NCBI RefSeq assembly: GCF_019578655.1
Contig: NC_063265.1
Location: forward strand, 18,896,285-18,960,284
DNA length: 64,000 nucleotides
Source: Ricinus communis
Lineage: Eukaryota > Streptophyta > Magnoliopsida > Malpighiales > Euphorbiaceae
Direction of reading: 5' to 3'
Below, piece by piece: positions 10,422 to 22,510 of this stretch. The translations under genes and the position numbers were made by a program. Numbering within the stretch: position 1 is the first letter of the stretch; the number at the start of each line of letters is the position of its first letter. The notes beneath the pieces were generated by a model. That model was given only the letters and a program-made list of their open reading frames with translations. It was not told the DNA's origin and searched no databases.

Positions 10422-12925
10422 TTACACTTGAGATTCCTTCCACTCTAATCTGCTAAGTCCATCGACAATTGCCTTACGAAACTCGCCATTGTGCAGAAGG
10501 AAGGATGATACATGCCCTCCAGTAACCCATCTCACCTCTGATCCTGGCCAAGCCTTTTGAAGCTCCAAAACAGAATGCTTCGGTATGTAACCATCATCCT
10601 AAATGATTTGAATGTAGTTGACTAAGATAAGTTCTAAGATTAAATTTGGCAATGAAACTTTTAGAAACAACAATAACAAATGCACCATAGCACGATTATG
10701 AGCACTAAAAGATTTCAGAAGGAAAAAGACTTGTTAAGTTATTAATTGATATAAGAAAGAGATGATGGTAGCCAAGAATTGCAGGAACGTTAACCAATAA
10801 TATCTATGTGATAGGTAATGAAATGCTAATCCATAAAGGCAAAAGAAAAAATATAAAGAATATTGGACAAGAAACTGAGAACTAAATAACTGCCAAGTTC
10901 TCATTAGTGCTTTTAAGTGACATCATATTTATGGTGCTACTAGAAATGTTACTTACAGTTGCAGCAACAAAAATGACAGCATTGGGACTTTTGGGAATTG
11001 GAAAGCGCGTGACATCTGTGAGAGACAATACATTTCGCATCCGTTCTTGCACCTCCTGGAGAGTTATTGCAGCCTTTTGCACTGCAAGATCCTCCCTCAG
11101 TGCCTCCCAGGCAGTACCGTGCCTTAGTATCCCCTCACAGAATGCCACAGCAGCAGAATGTGGGGAGAGAAAAGGAAGGGTTGCAACAGGTGTGGGATGT
11201 AGTGATCCAACCATTGCAGCATGAACTCCCCCTAAATGAAATAAGATCATCAAATTTTAACGAGACACAGATCAAAACAAAAAAGAAGATATATCCTCAG
11301 GGACTGTTAATTTTTTGTTTCCCTGAGACAATGTATTGGTTTTTAACCAACTAAATTAATTCTACTGCACCACGAAAGGCTATTACAATTTTGAGCACTG
11401 TGAAATAGTATCTTTTTTACCCATGCTAAGTCCACAAACGCCCGTCTTGCCAAACCCTGCCTCACAATCTAGCCAGTGCAAAAGACTTCGTGCCTCATCA
11501 ATAGTTGCTCTACCTAATAAAAGCAAGTCACTAACACACAAGAGTTTTGCACCAGTTTGCAGCATAGGGCGTCTTTGTCCATAGAAAGGGCTGGAATTTC
11601 ATTTATAAGTTGAATCCATCGTTATTAGTTTATAACTAAAAAGAAATATCATAATAATAAAAGAGTAAACTTTCATCTTCCAGTAGTAGTAGTAGCACAA
11701 GATTGGTTCTAACCTTTCCAATACCATGGTTGCAATGTTTTCCTTCAACAATGGCCCACCAAGTCGCAATCTACGTTCAAAAGTATGGTCCCCGGTTCCT
11801 GAAAAAAGTGGCTAATACCTATAATTTCGTACAGCTAACTGATAACTGTCAAATTCATCACTAATGCTAAATAAACCCCACAATTCACAATAAAAATAAA
11901 ATTTTCCCTAGATGATACAGTTTTGACTGGAAAAAATTTGAATTTATTGTATAAGCATACAAATCATTCTGCCAAAGAAGGGGAACCGCTCGAGCAAAAT
12001 TATGCAAGTGGAGTCATTATGTATCCTCCATTTAAAATTCATCAAGCCAGATGGGAAAGCATAAAAGTAGCATCTACATTAAGCAAATGCTTCAAGTTTC
12101 TTCAATTGAATTCTAATTCAACAATCTAACGGCAGCGCACAACTAATAAACCAGGTTAAAAAGTGACTTTTTACTATTGCTCCTATACAGGTGAAACCTT
12201 TGCAGATAATGAGCATCTGCAAACTAGAAAAGATAAAACGAAAACACCTTATTCAAATCTCTAAAACTCCTTATTCCAATCCTGAAAATTAGCTGTCAAA
12301 ATTGAACTTTAGAGAACTATATATGCAAACATTAAGCTGCACCACACATATAAATTGGCCAGTAAAAACTTGTCAGCACAACCCACGAATGCATTGGAAA
12401 TATCAGATTAGGCAAGAAAGAAAGCCATAATGATTCCGATCAACATTACGCACACACAAAATCTTTAAAATCAGAAGGGAGATTAAGCTAAGAGAAAATG
12501 TTGCCTATAACCTCAAATAAAAGAAGAGGACAAAAATAGACCAGCTTACCTGCAAGATGAACCACACAGGCCATCTTCTGTGGAGGAACAAATTTAGGGG
12601 CAAGAAAAGCAACCCTTGCAGTGTGACTCTCAGGGGGCAATGCACTAAGAAGTTGCTCATCACAAGGTGTCCTAAACACTCCCTCTCTTAAACAAGCAGT
12701 TCTGGTCTCCCAAACTGTTCTCCAAATGGGTTGTATCAAACTTGGAGGCCAATTCTGACCCTCTAATTCAGGAAATAGCTGCTTAATCATTCTTTCCAAA
12801 AGCTCAAGCTTTGAACCACCCCATCCTCTGGAGAAAAACGGTGGGCTTAATTTGCTCCTATGCATTAATGCTCCATAAATATGGTCGAGAACATAATGAA
12901 GCATTCCTAAATTAACTGTCACCAT
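10422..12925 (-). CDS. ABHD18-like alpha/beta hydrolase (DUF2048 family), five coding exons
   Basis: I assembled five exons on the minus strand: 12925-12550, 11798-11714, 11590-11421, 11231-10957 and 10598-10422. All introns are GT-AG and the frame is continuous, giving 1083 nt and 360 residues, near the usual size of plant members. The nucleophile elbow CGLSMGGVHAA is split across exons 3 and 4 (Ser209). DDGYIP (acid residue about 303-304) and VTGGHVSS (His331) supply the likely rest of the triad. Other family landmarks are the opening LGMLHYVLDHIYGALMHRSK, FLAPKFVPPQKMACVVHLAG, and SPFYGQRRP. The start at 12925 opens the conserved N-terminus; an upstream in-frame methionine (12976) would add an unconserved tail. 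The biochemical role in plants is unknown: a hydrolase or lipase-like fold is inferred, the substrate is not. It is convergent with PGIP. Confidence 0.85.
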
Positions 12926-13640
12926 TTTTATTTTATTTTTTTGATTTTGAAAACAACCCAGAAACTCAAAATACAAAAAAGGATTGAACTTTATAAGATT
13001 TTAATACAGTTGAACTAATATAGATCGTACCCATACAACAATGTAAGCATACAGTTAATTTTCAAGAGAGAAATCTGAGGTAAAGTCGAGATTAATTAAA
13101 AAGAAACTCACAAATCCAATAAACAAACGTACCGAACTTTGAAAATAGCAAAGCAATTGGATGAATCTATTTCATATAATTAGATCTAGATAGGAAAATA
13201 AATTTGAATATAGAAAGTAATTAGATCCGGTAAATCATAGAAATTGACAAGAAAAGAAAGGGAAGACGAAAGAGAATGGAGAAAACGATATAAAAGAATA
13301 AAGAGAATAAAATGGAGAGAACCAAGAATGGATTTAATTAATCAGATAATGAAGAGAGAATCGAGCGAAGATCCAAAACTATGAAAAGAAGGAAGACGGA
13401 GCAGGGCATGGAGATGATGATGGTGATTTACGAACAAAACAATTTCAAAGAAAACTGGGGGCTGAGGATTGAGACTGCGCAATGACACGCTGGATATGGG
13501 ACCCATATTATCTACGTGCCACCGAAAGAGGCTTTCTTTAAGTTTACCCACTTCTTTGTGGTTTTTGTTTATTCCTGTGTTGTTGTTGCTGCTGCTGCTG
13601 GGGAGGATAAGGCTCACCTGTTATTGTTCAAATAAGAAAA
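12926..13640 (-). promoter_or_regulatory. Probable 5' UTR/promoter region of the ABHD18-like gene
   Basis: Read on the minus strand, this stretch has pyrimidine-rich leader-like sequence (about 13250-13420) and higher GC than the spacer beyond it, where AT-rich intergenic DNA resumes. Part may be a 5' UTR intron. An unrelated short minus frame at 13342-13617 is not convincing as protein. No single TATA box or transcription start can be fixed. Confidence 0.35.
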
Positions 13641-13934
13641 ATTTATTATTTCTATTTCTTTTTCACATTATTGCTCTTGCTTACCATCTTATATGTGTTT
13701 AAAAAATAATTGGATTTCTTTGAGCTGTTGATGCTTGCTAATCAAGATTATCAACAGCTTATTCATTAACACGTGCCCTACAGTGAATGAGTATCAAAAT
13801 ACAAACTTCATTGCTATTTTTTAACTGAAATTATATTATTATTTAAAAAGTTAAATAACAAATACAAATCGAGCTAAGCTATTAGCCATAGCATTAGACT
13901 AACATGAAATCATCGCCTTCATAGTCAGTCGGTT

Positions 13935-14339
13935 TCATCTTGCACTCCTAGCCCATACCATACTTTCTCTTATAGCCATGACTTCTATAATGAAAGGCCG
14001 GCTAAGACCGTTAAACAATTTGCAACTTGATCTTAATATGTCACCTAGCATCTGTCGAGCGAAAAAACCAATGCTTTCCCTATTTAAGATAGTTTTGCAG
14101 CCTGCATCGAAGTTGATTTTAATGAAATCTTCATTAATATTGATTGCAGCAAACATGATTGATCGCGACACATATGGAATCTCAATTCCTTCTTCCATCC
14201 ACACATTTTGAAATTCATAAAAATCATTATTGAGAACTTTAACAATGGTATTTGTTGTGTCTTGAATCTTATTAAAAACTAGATCATTCTCAGCCTTCCA
14301 TAAGCACCAGAGAATGAAAATCATACAAGTTAATAACAA
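13935..14339 (-). pseudogene. LINE polyprotein fragment: C-terminal linker and RNase H-like domain
   Basis: A 134-residue frame begins with a typical plant LINE linker (FILWCLWKAENDLVFNK). It then enters an RNase H-like domain (FIKINFDAGCK, IGFFARQMLGDIL, FIIEVMAIRESMVWA), matching the pattern W..WKARN..VF ... VK.N.D. ... G...RD..G ... EA.A...... No reverse transcriptase accompanies it and the domain is cut short by a stop, so it is a truncated relic. Confidence 0.6.
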
Positions 14340-14446
14340 ATCATCTGCTTGAAAGTTTTGAGATCTATTTTGATTTTATTTCAACTGCCAGAAATCGGTC
14401 TTATTATCAATGTTGATATTAAAATTAACTACTACCACATTCCATG

Positions 14447-15323
14447 TTAGTTCAACAATTAATTTATAATTTACAATTATAATTTGATCTTTAATTTTAT
14501 TATTAAATATCAAACTAGCATAGAATTAATTTTATTATCAAATTAAAGTCAAATATTCTTTTTAACACAAGTTAATTTTGGTGTCTAATTAAATAATAAA
14601 TTTAATATTATTTTTCTTACTCTAACTTTTATTTTTAATACAATTTAATTTAAGAAAATTTAAATATTTTAAAACTACTAATATTTATAATAATATTATT
14701 AAATTACTATATAATTTAATTTTAGTTGTTAATATAAAATAAAAATTTCTAGTTAAAAAATATCATTCTATTGTTATTTTTGTTGTATATTATAGTTAAA
14801 TTATATAAAAAGTAAAAATCAAATTAAACAATCATGTCTTAATCTAGTGAAATAATATAAATACTAAATTGAGAAATTTACTATTAATATAGAAGATCAT
14901 AATAATCTTTTATGTTAAAAATGAAACTTTTTATCAACCATTCAAATGAGATTAATACGAGTAGATTTTTTATTTTTAATATAGTTTAATTTTAGTATCT
15001 AAAAAAGATTAATAAATTTTAACTATTTATTTTATTTAAAAATTAGAAATTAAACTAAAAAGTAATTTAATAATATTAAATAAAAAATAAGTATTTTTAA
15101 TACGCTTAAATTTTTTAAAATTAAATTATGCTAAGAAAATAAAGGATATATACTAGTAAAATAATATTAAATTTATTATTTTAATTAAATACTAAAATTG
15201 ATTTATGCTGAGAATAAAATTTTACTCTAATTTGATAATAAAATTAATTTTGAATGAGTTTGATACTTAATAATGAGCTCAAGGATCAAATTGTAACTTT
15301 AAATTATTTAGTTCTTGAACTAA
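14447..15323. mobile_element. Fold-back element with about 430-bp inverted arms
   Basis: The left arm starts TTAGTTCAACAATTAATTTA. The complement of the right end reads TTAGTTCAAGAACTAAATAATTTA, and the similarity continues through the ...TTTGATC(C/T)TT..., ...TATCAAACT..., ...AATTAATTTTATTATCAAATT... and ...AATAATAAATTTAATATTATTTT... blocks for about 430 bp per arm. The arms almost meet in the middle. There is no coding capacity. This is a long-arm MITE or fold-back transposon; the superfamily is not assignable because I could not identify a clean target duplication. A relative is at 57850-59750. Confidence 0.6.
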
Positions 15324-17032
15324 TAGAGAAAGGGATATGAAAATTAAAGAAGATCATAATGTGATAAGAAAAATGCATGGACTGAGTCATTTATTAGACT
15401 AAACCTCAGAGAGTAAATAGAATTTAATTATATATTTTAATATTAGATTTATTTCCATTTTTGAATAAAGTTCCTAGCTTTTATGTAATTTAAAGTATTT
15501 ATTTTATTTAAAGTATTTTTAAAAAAATTAGATTCTATTATATATTAAAATATTTTTCTTATAAACATTGATTTTTTAATTGAGACTTTTTTAGTTAGAA
15601 CTAAATTAAATTAAAAAAAATTATCATAAAATTTTATATGAAATTAGAAAAAGTTTTACAAAAAACTCAATTAAATAAAAAGTTCTTTTATTACAAAATT
15701 TTATATAAATTAGAAAACTTTTACTTAATCATGGTATGTATCTCCACTTGTACAATAAATCGATAGATGATTGATATATATTTATTAATTTTAAATAATA
15801 AAATATATATTATTTATTTAATATCAAAATGTAAAATATTCAACGTGTTATTCTCTTATTTATTATGATGTATACATTAGATTTAAATAAAAAATTTCTA
15901 TGAAACTAAACCATATATATATGGTTTACACAAACTTTTTCTTTTTTATTTAGCAATTTATATGAATTTCAACAATAATTCTCTAAATTTGAAAGTTTTA
16001 ACTGTTTTAGAGTATGAAAGATCATTACATACACTAATAAGTTTATTAAATTATTAAATCACATTTAAAATATATTCTTTTATTTATTATAAGAAATTTA
16101 AATTATTAAAATCAAGTTAATGTTTACTATTACTTCTTATTTATTATAAAAAATTTAAACTATAAAAATCAAGTTAATGCTTTTCATTAATTCTCATAAG
16201 AAACATTCTTCAACATTACTTTTCATATTCTATAGGACAAATTAAATAATTTTTAAATATATATTCTTAATTCTTAAATAGTATATCTATCTATCTTTAA
16301 AAGAGTATTATATTATACGTTCATTGCTGTAGATGTGCCATTTGGCACATATATGTCGCTTGACATAAAATATTAATATAGACCTTATCTCTTCCTTAGG
16401 AGTCAATTATGAAATCTTTCATTATACAAACAATCAATTATAACTTTAATGACTTTTTATTAACACCATAATGTGCCACAATTTTTGGTAAAGAAATAAC
16501 AACTCCTTATCTCAAGTGCTACTTTTTTAATAGATAATTTTTTTATATGAGTGGAATTTTTTTTTCTTTCAAAAAATTTTCATGTGATTGCTCTCTCCTC
16601 TTAAATTTTTATACATTTTATATCACTTGTTTTCGCATTGTCTTGATTGTTTTATTTTTTTTTCTTTTGCTAAGTTATTAATAAAGAACTATTTATTCTC
16701 ACTTTAGAAATAAAGTCATTGGAGAACAACTTAAACAAATTCAATTACTGGTGTAATAAGCAGATGTGAATGTTAGTTCATTTTTTTTTTTTATATTCAG
16801 CTTCAATCTTCTATTTCTCAATTACTAGTATATGACAATAGTGTGACTTTTTATTTCTTAAATGGAGCAATGTTGCATGAAGATAACATGTGGGTCATGA
16901 ACTTTTTTTTCATGCAAAAGAAGCCATCTTTTTATTTCATTCTCAATCATTCTTTTATACCTATGTAAATATGAAAGCAATATTTTATCTTTTGCTTGCT
17001 GTCTTCTCACTTAATTTTTTTAAATAAATTTT
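15324..17032. other. AT-rich spacer, no gene seen
   Basis: Low-complexity AT-rich DNA. A segment near 16280-16400 (CTATCTTTAAAAGAGTATTA, then TGCCATTTGGCACAT) loosely resembles a Helitron 5' end, but this is not strong enough to call. Confidence 0.5.
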
Positions 17033-17840
17033 AAGGTATTTCTTTGGACTGTAGTAAATTCTTAGTTTTAACTTTTATATAAGAATAATTTTTATTTTTT
17101 TTCTTTCATCTTTAAAACCATATTAATTTTCAATTAATATTAATATAACTATTATCATCTCCTCTATTAATTATATATATTATTAACAATCTTTAATTTT
17201 TATATTGTGCTAATTTTGAATCTCATAATCTTTTTTGGGCTAATTTCATATCTAATGATCTCTCTTTTGATAATTGAAAAGTCATCATTTATCACTATAA
17301 TAATTCTAATATAAATTTTATAGTTTTCATCTCCATCTTCATTTTTAATTTTATTTTTATCTCTATTTTTAAATAAAATTAAAGAGTAGGTAATAGAGGA
17401 ATATACGAGAAATTTATATTTATATATATAAAGCAAGGCTTTATCTCTCCTCACTTCTCACTTGAGATCTTTTATGTTTTTTAAGGTATTTATTTGGATT
17501 ATTATGAGTTTTTTAGTTTTAACTTTTATAAAAAGCTTTTTTTTTTTAATTTTTTTCTTTCATTTTCAAAACCATATTAATTTTTAATTAATATTAATAT
17601 AACTATATTCATCTCTTCTATTAATTATATATGTTATTACTAACCCTTAATTTTCATATCGTGCTAATTTTGTATCTCATGATCTCTTTTTTGATAATTG
17701 AAAAATTATTATTTATCACCACAACCATTCTAATATAAATCATCATTTTGTTATTCATATATTTTATATTTTCCATCTCTATTTTTATTTCTAATTTTAT
17801 CTTTATCTCCATCTTCAAATAAGATTAATGAGAATGCAAG
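17033..17840 (+). repeat. Tandem duplication, two units of about 450 bp
   Basis: The unit beginning AAGGTATTTCTTTGGA at 17033 recurs at 17483 (AAGGTATTTATTTGGA), exactly 450 bp later. The two share order and wording throughout (TTAGTTTTAACTTTTATA, AAACCATATTAATTTT, GTGCTAATTTTG, TTTTGATAATTGAAAA, TTTTATCT blocks), with scattered substitutions and small indels. Non-coding. Confidence 0.65.
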
Positions 17841-19012
17841 AAATATAACTTTTGGAATAATATTACAATAATTTGTAACCTTATTTTTAAATACTTTCAA
17901 AATGTATGTTTAAAAAAATTATTTAATTCATTAAGAAGTTTAGGTTTATATAATATTCATATTAGTATTTTTTATTCTTTTTCTTGATTATATTAAAAGT
18001 TTAATTTATAGATTTATATATCAATATGAATATTTTTTGTGTATTATAGAAATTATAAGTTGTATGGTTAAACAATCTCATTATTAAATATTTAATTATT
18101 TTAAGACTGATCTCTTCTTTTTTATATTATTTCGATACCGATCTCTTATTTTTTATATTATTTTAAATTTAATTATTTATATATGTAACTTTTATGATTA
18201 AAATTAATAATAGTTAATATGTACCGAAATAATATAAAAATTGCTGTCATTTTGTATGTTTCATAACTCTACCATTTTTCAACTCTCTACTCTACTATAC
18301 TTCTAAAATTTTGTATTCTCGTAATTGACAATCATCTCTAATTATAATAACAAATTTAATTAAATATAAAATATAATAATTAATTTTTATGTAAGTTGTT
18401 ATATAATAATCCACCCTATGAACCGGCACAAAAGCTAGTTGATACGCATGCCTGACTAAGGCTGATTTAAGCCTAAAATCAAAACCGAAATTTAATCTGA
18501 AAATGAATTTGAACCCGCTCGATATTGGAGGAACCGATTTAAAGTTGGATTCATTTCTATCTGTTCCAATTCAAGAATCGATGGATGTTGTTCCAACGAA
18601 AAAAAGCTTTTTAAAAGCAATTGAACATTGGTGCAATGCACAAAGGTTCGTTACACTTACCATTGCACATGCAATAATTTGTTTATATAATAAAATATTT
18701 ATTTAATATCTAATTCATTTTAAATTATATATTTTAATATTTTTTTATAAATTTTATCTCTCATTCTAATTTTAAAAATTATATTAATTATAAATTTATA
18801 AAATCAATATTAGAAATATAATTCACAATTTTAATTGAGTTGGATATTAAATATAACTTTTTAATTTCCATATATATAATAAACATTATGTATTTAACCA
18901 TAAGTCTCAATAATATTATAATCTAAATTAAGATATTAAAGTGAAATAAATTGGTAAAGAAAATGAAATGAAATGAAATAAATATTTATTTTTATCATAA
19001 AAATAAAGCAAA
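17841..19012. other. AT-rich spacer, no gene seen
   Basis: Contains a short slightly GC-richer patch (18410-18690) with a 67-residue frame that I do not recognise. Otherwise AT-rich, non-coding DNA. Confidence 0.45.
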
Positions 19013-19975
19013 GGTACGAATAACCCCTTAGACTTTGGGTTGAATCTCAATTAAAATTTTAAATTTTAAGTTGAAATAGTTAAGCCTTTAAACTAAATAA
19101 TATGAAACAATTAAACCTTTTTATACAACTATGTTATTAGTACTGTTATCTATTTTGATAAAAGGTATGGATAATTCTTTAAATTTTGGCCAAATCTCAA
19201 TTAAGCTTTTTAACTTTAAACTAGAGTAATTAAATCTTTAAATTAAATAATACGGAACAATTAAACCCCTTTATAAAACTCCATTACTACTACTATTAAT
19301 TATTGTTTTTGATAATGACTCACATAAAATGATAACCAAATAGCACAAAAACACATAGATTATAAGTTCTATTTTTTTTATATTTCTAAAAAATAATACA
19401 AAATAAAAAAATAATGCAAAATTTAAAATAATTATTTGAATAAAAAAAAGATAAAATCTAGGTGTAAGAAATGAAATGGTTAAGATAAAATCTAGGAGTG
19501 AAAATGTAAGTTTTATCTTTTTTTTTTATTGAAATAATTATTTTAATTTTTAAATTATTTTTTTATTTGTATTCTTCTTGAGAAATATAAAACAATAGAA
19601 TTTTATAATCTAGGTATCTTTAGACTATTGGTTGCCATTTTTTATGGATCATTATCAATAAAAATAGTTAAGAGTAGTAATAATGGAGTTGTATAAAAAA
19701 GTTTAAATGTTCGGTATTATTTAATTTAAAAGTTTAATTATTTCATCTAAAAGTTTAAAAGCTTAATTGAGATTTAAATAAAATTTAGAAAGTTGTTTAT
19801 TCTTTTTATCTAAATAGTTAACTCTAATAGAAACATAACTTCCCAAGGGATTTCATTTTTTCGTATTATTTAATTTAAAAATTTAATTATTTTAATTTAA
19901 AATTTAAAATTTAAAAATTTAATTAAGATTTGATCAAAATTTAAAAATTGCTTGAAAATAAAGTAAAAGTTTAGA
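19013..19975. repeat. Compound inverted repeat with two sub-arms on each side
   Basis: On the left, two related sub-arms (about 19013-19150 and 19160-19300) carry (G/A)AATCTCAATTAA, AACTTTAA and AAACAATTAAACC words. On the right the same words appear inverted, again twice (about 19660-19800 and 19860-19975: TTTAATTTAAAAGTTTAATTA, TTAATTGAGATTT). The intervening 19380-19600 is itself partly self-complementary around TAAAATCTAGG. The transcript could form a long hairpin. It looks like a fold-back/MITE-type structure. Confidence 0.5.
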
Positions 19976-20005
19976 GACTATGCAATTAATCTATTCATAT
20001 TTAAA

Positions 20006-21089
20006 GGCCTAATACCCAGTGGCTCCTGTATTTATCATTTTTAGTCAGATAAACCGTTATACTAAGCTTGATTTATTAAAATTTTTTAATTCATAAATAC
20101 CTGATAGCTGGGATGGTAAAAAGCATAATATTAAACCCTAATGTGCTAGTGACCTGGTGTTTTCTAATCTAATCCGATGTGGCAATAAACAGTATTATTA
20201 TAACTTCTTTTATTAAAAGGACGAAATCTCCAATTTTTCTCTATCTCCTTCCTCTTTTCTTACAATTTTAGGGTTTTATTTCCTCTTTTCTGGTGTTTTT
20301 TTTACAGATACATAATGTCACTCTTTCCCTCTCTCTTTAGCAGGAGACATTTACTTTACTTCACTCTAACTTACTGTATTCTCTCTATTCTCTATTTGCA
20401 TGGCCATAAACACAGCCACGAAAGCCAAGCCAGGCAATAACGTCGGCTGCGGCGGCGGCGCAACTGACCACAGTAACTCTCCAAGTCCACCGCCTTCTCC
20501 TCCCCCTAACCACCAAATCACCGGAATCTCTTAATGTCGCCGTCGTCTCCGTTTTAAAGTCGATCAGTCTCATTTTCGCCAGGAGAATCTGAGCGTTGGG
20601 ATCTTTCTCCGATAGAACATATCTTCCAGGTTTGATAACGTGTGTGGGTCCCTTCTCTGCTTTGCTTCAACCTAGTCTTCCTGGTGCGTTTATCGGAGTC
20701 ATGACTTGTCTCTGAAGCTTTGGCCTCATATTTCTACTGATAATTCCACTTAAATTGAGGTGTTCTATTTTTCTTATTGATGTCTTATTTTCTGTTTGGT
20801 TGTCATTAAAGAAAAAATGACAAGAAGAAAGGAACAGTATTCATTAATAAGGTTAGTTGAGAGGAGCTGGAAATTTTTTTTACATATCTTTCAGCTCAAC
20901 TTTTACAAGCTGACACGTCGTTTATAATGAACGACTCGATGCGCGTGTTTGTCAATTTTTAGCATTTAAGCTACTGGGTGTTTATGAATTAGAAATTTTT
21001 CAAATGCCTGTGTCTAATAGGTCAAGCTCAAAATATAAGAGTTATCTGACTAAAAGTGACAAACACAGGGATCACCTATGTATTAGGCC
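20006..21089. mobile_element. Mutator-like non-autonomous element carrying GC-rich captured DNA (Pack-MULE-like)
   Basis: The left end GGCCTAATAC and the right end TATTAGGCC are the tips of imperfect inverted repeats of about 110-130 bp. Shared inner landmarks are TTTAGTCAGATAA, TTCTAATTCATAAA-like and the GGCTCCTGT/GATCCCTGTG segment. Nine-base flanks ATATTTAAA (19997-20005) and AAATTCAAA (21090-21098) match at 7 of 9, fitting an aged 9-bp target duplication. Long inverted ends starting with G plus a 9-bp duplication point to a MULE. The interior (about 20230-20830) has gene-like features unlike its surroundings: a pyrimidine-rich leader, GC-rich coding-like sequence and a T-rich tail. There is no transposase. 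Confidence 0.6.
20400..20534 (+). CDS. Short proline/serine-rich frame inside the Pack-MULE-like element
   Basis: An ATG following a long CT-rich leader opens a 44-residue frame (MAINTATKAKPGNN start, SPSPPPSPPP in the middle) in the only GC-rich patch of the region. It resembles a low-complexity N-terminus from a captured host gene. I do not recognise the donor. The frame may continue through splicing, may be broken, or may not be translated. Confidence 0.25.
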   Translation: MAINTATKAKPGNNVGCGGGATDHSNSPSPPPSPPPNHQITGIS

Positions 21090-21485
21090 AAATTCAAATG
21101 AGTGGGAAAGAAACTCCCCCTTGGCTACCGGCAGCGCCATTATTCCTCTAACGTCTCATCCGCAAATACAACTACCAAAACGGCTCCAAAGCTGAATTGA
21201 CAAGCACTAACCGCTGAGGATGGAAATTTTAATTGATTTTAATCTCGTAAAAAACCAAAAGGGCTCAACTGCGGCCAATACTACCCCCTCAAGTCAAGCC
21301 ACTAGTTTTACTGAAGTTGAAAGGCACCTTGGAAGAGGGAAGAGACAGAATCCGGAGAGGGGAGCTTACTTCTAGTAAGTATAAAATCAGTCCTAGGTTA
21401 GATTTGATTTGCTGGTATCTGCTTCTTCTTTTTTTTCTTTTTCCCTTTTTGAATGGTTGTAGAAGAAAAGAAATAAGACATACGG
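21090..21485. other. Spacer between the MULE-like element and the Copia tandem
   Basis: Mixed-composition sequence with no recognisable gene. Its right edge carries TACGG (21481-21485), the target-duplication partner of TACAG at 30848-30852. Confidence 0.5.
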
Positions 21486-21907
21486 TGTAGAAAAATATGA
21501 ATTTGATAGAGCAAAATCACAATTAATAATTTGAGAAAATAAAGATAAAGTAAGATAAAATACACAATAGAACACATAGATTTACGTGGAAAACCTCTAA
21601 ACAAATTAGGATAAAACCACGGGCAAAAATAAAAGAATTTTACTATAAGAAAATAATAGAAGTTACAAACTCTCTATTTATAAAGAAGAAAATATTAAAA
21701 TTCTCTCTTTATAATAAGAGAAAAATAATTGCTTAACTCTCTAATATTTTTCTCTTATTTTTGGGATGAATGAATAACAAAGTGAGGTTTCTATTATATA
21801 GACTTGGAAGGTACCTCAAAATTGTTAACTTAGCAATGTGGGAGAAATACTTCTCAAAATTAATAACTTAGCAATGTGGGAGAGATACAAATCCCTAAAT
21901 ATCAACA
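21486..21907 (-). repeat. Copia LTR, left (3' LTR of the tandem)
   Basis: 422 bp, TG...CA on the minus strand. Compared with the right LTR it has roughly two dozen differences, nearly all transitions, so the original insertion is not recent. Confidence 0.85.
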
Positions 21908-21983
21908 ATCTCCCACTTGAAGATTTGATCGAGGATCAGTCAGATCTTCACACCGTTCTTTCTTTCTTGCCTTTCCATGCTGC

Positions 21984-22485
21984 TTATGCTTTTATCAGGC
22001 CACTAGAGGATTGACACCAAATAAATTTATCAGTGTTAACTGCCTTCGTCAAAAAATCTGCTAAGTTGTCTTTAGTATGAATTTTCTGCATACCCACAGT
22101 GCCCTCTTCCACTTTTTCACGAACGAAGTGATACTGGACTCGTATGTGCTTTGACTTTGAATGAAAAGCTAGATTTCTTGTGAGATACAAGACACTCTAA
22201 CAATCACAGAACATAGGAATATGCTCTTATTCGTGCCCGAGTTCTTCCATCATCATTTTCAACCATACTGCTTCCTTACTAGCTTGTGTAGCTGCTACAT
22301 ATTCTGCTTCTGTTGTTGATGTCGCCACAACCAGCCGCAGCTGACTCGCAAAGATAGTGTGAACACATATCCTGTAGTAGATTTGCTTTTATCAAGATCA
22401 CCTGCATAATCTGAGTCAACATATCCTCTAATAATAAAGTCTGATCCTCCATAACACAATGCAACATCTGAGGTTCCCCTAACAT
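21984..22485 (-). pseudogene. Copia copy A: RNase H domain remnants
   Basis: Two overlapping fragments of the Copia RNase H end: one with a CESAAAGCGDINN-like broken stretch, the other with SKHIRVQYHFVREKV and KIHTKDNLADFLTKAV, the family's D-DFLTK end. Stops and frameshifts separate them from each other and from the reverse transcriptase. Confidence 0.7.
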
Positions 22486-22510
22486 ATCTTAGGATTCTCT
22501 TTACAGCATT

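Noticed and set aside
16280..18440. Possible Helitron (CTATCTTTAAAAGAG start, GCACAAAAGCTAGT end)
   Set aside because: The terminal TC and the hairpin before CTAGT are not convincing, and no Rep/helicase is present. A second CTAGT-like end at 63768-63783 is equally weak.
18503..18706. 67-residue frame in a slightly GC-richer patch
   Set aside because: No family resemblance, no promoter-like or splice context; probably old repeat-derived sequence.
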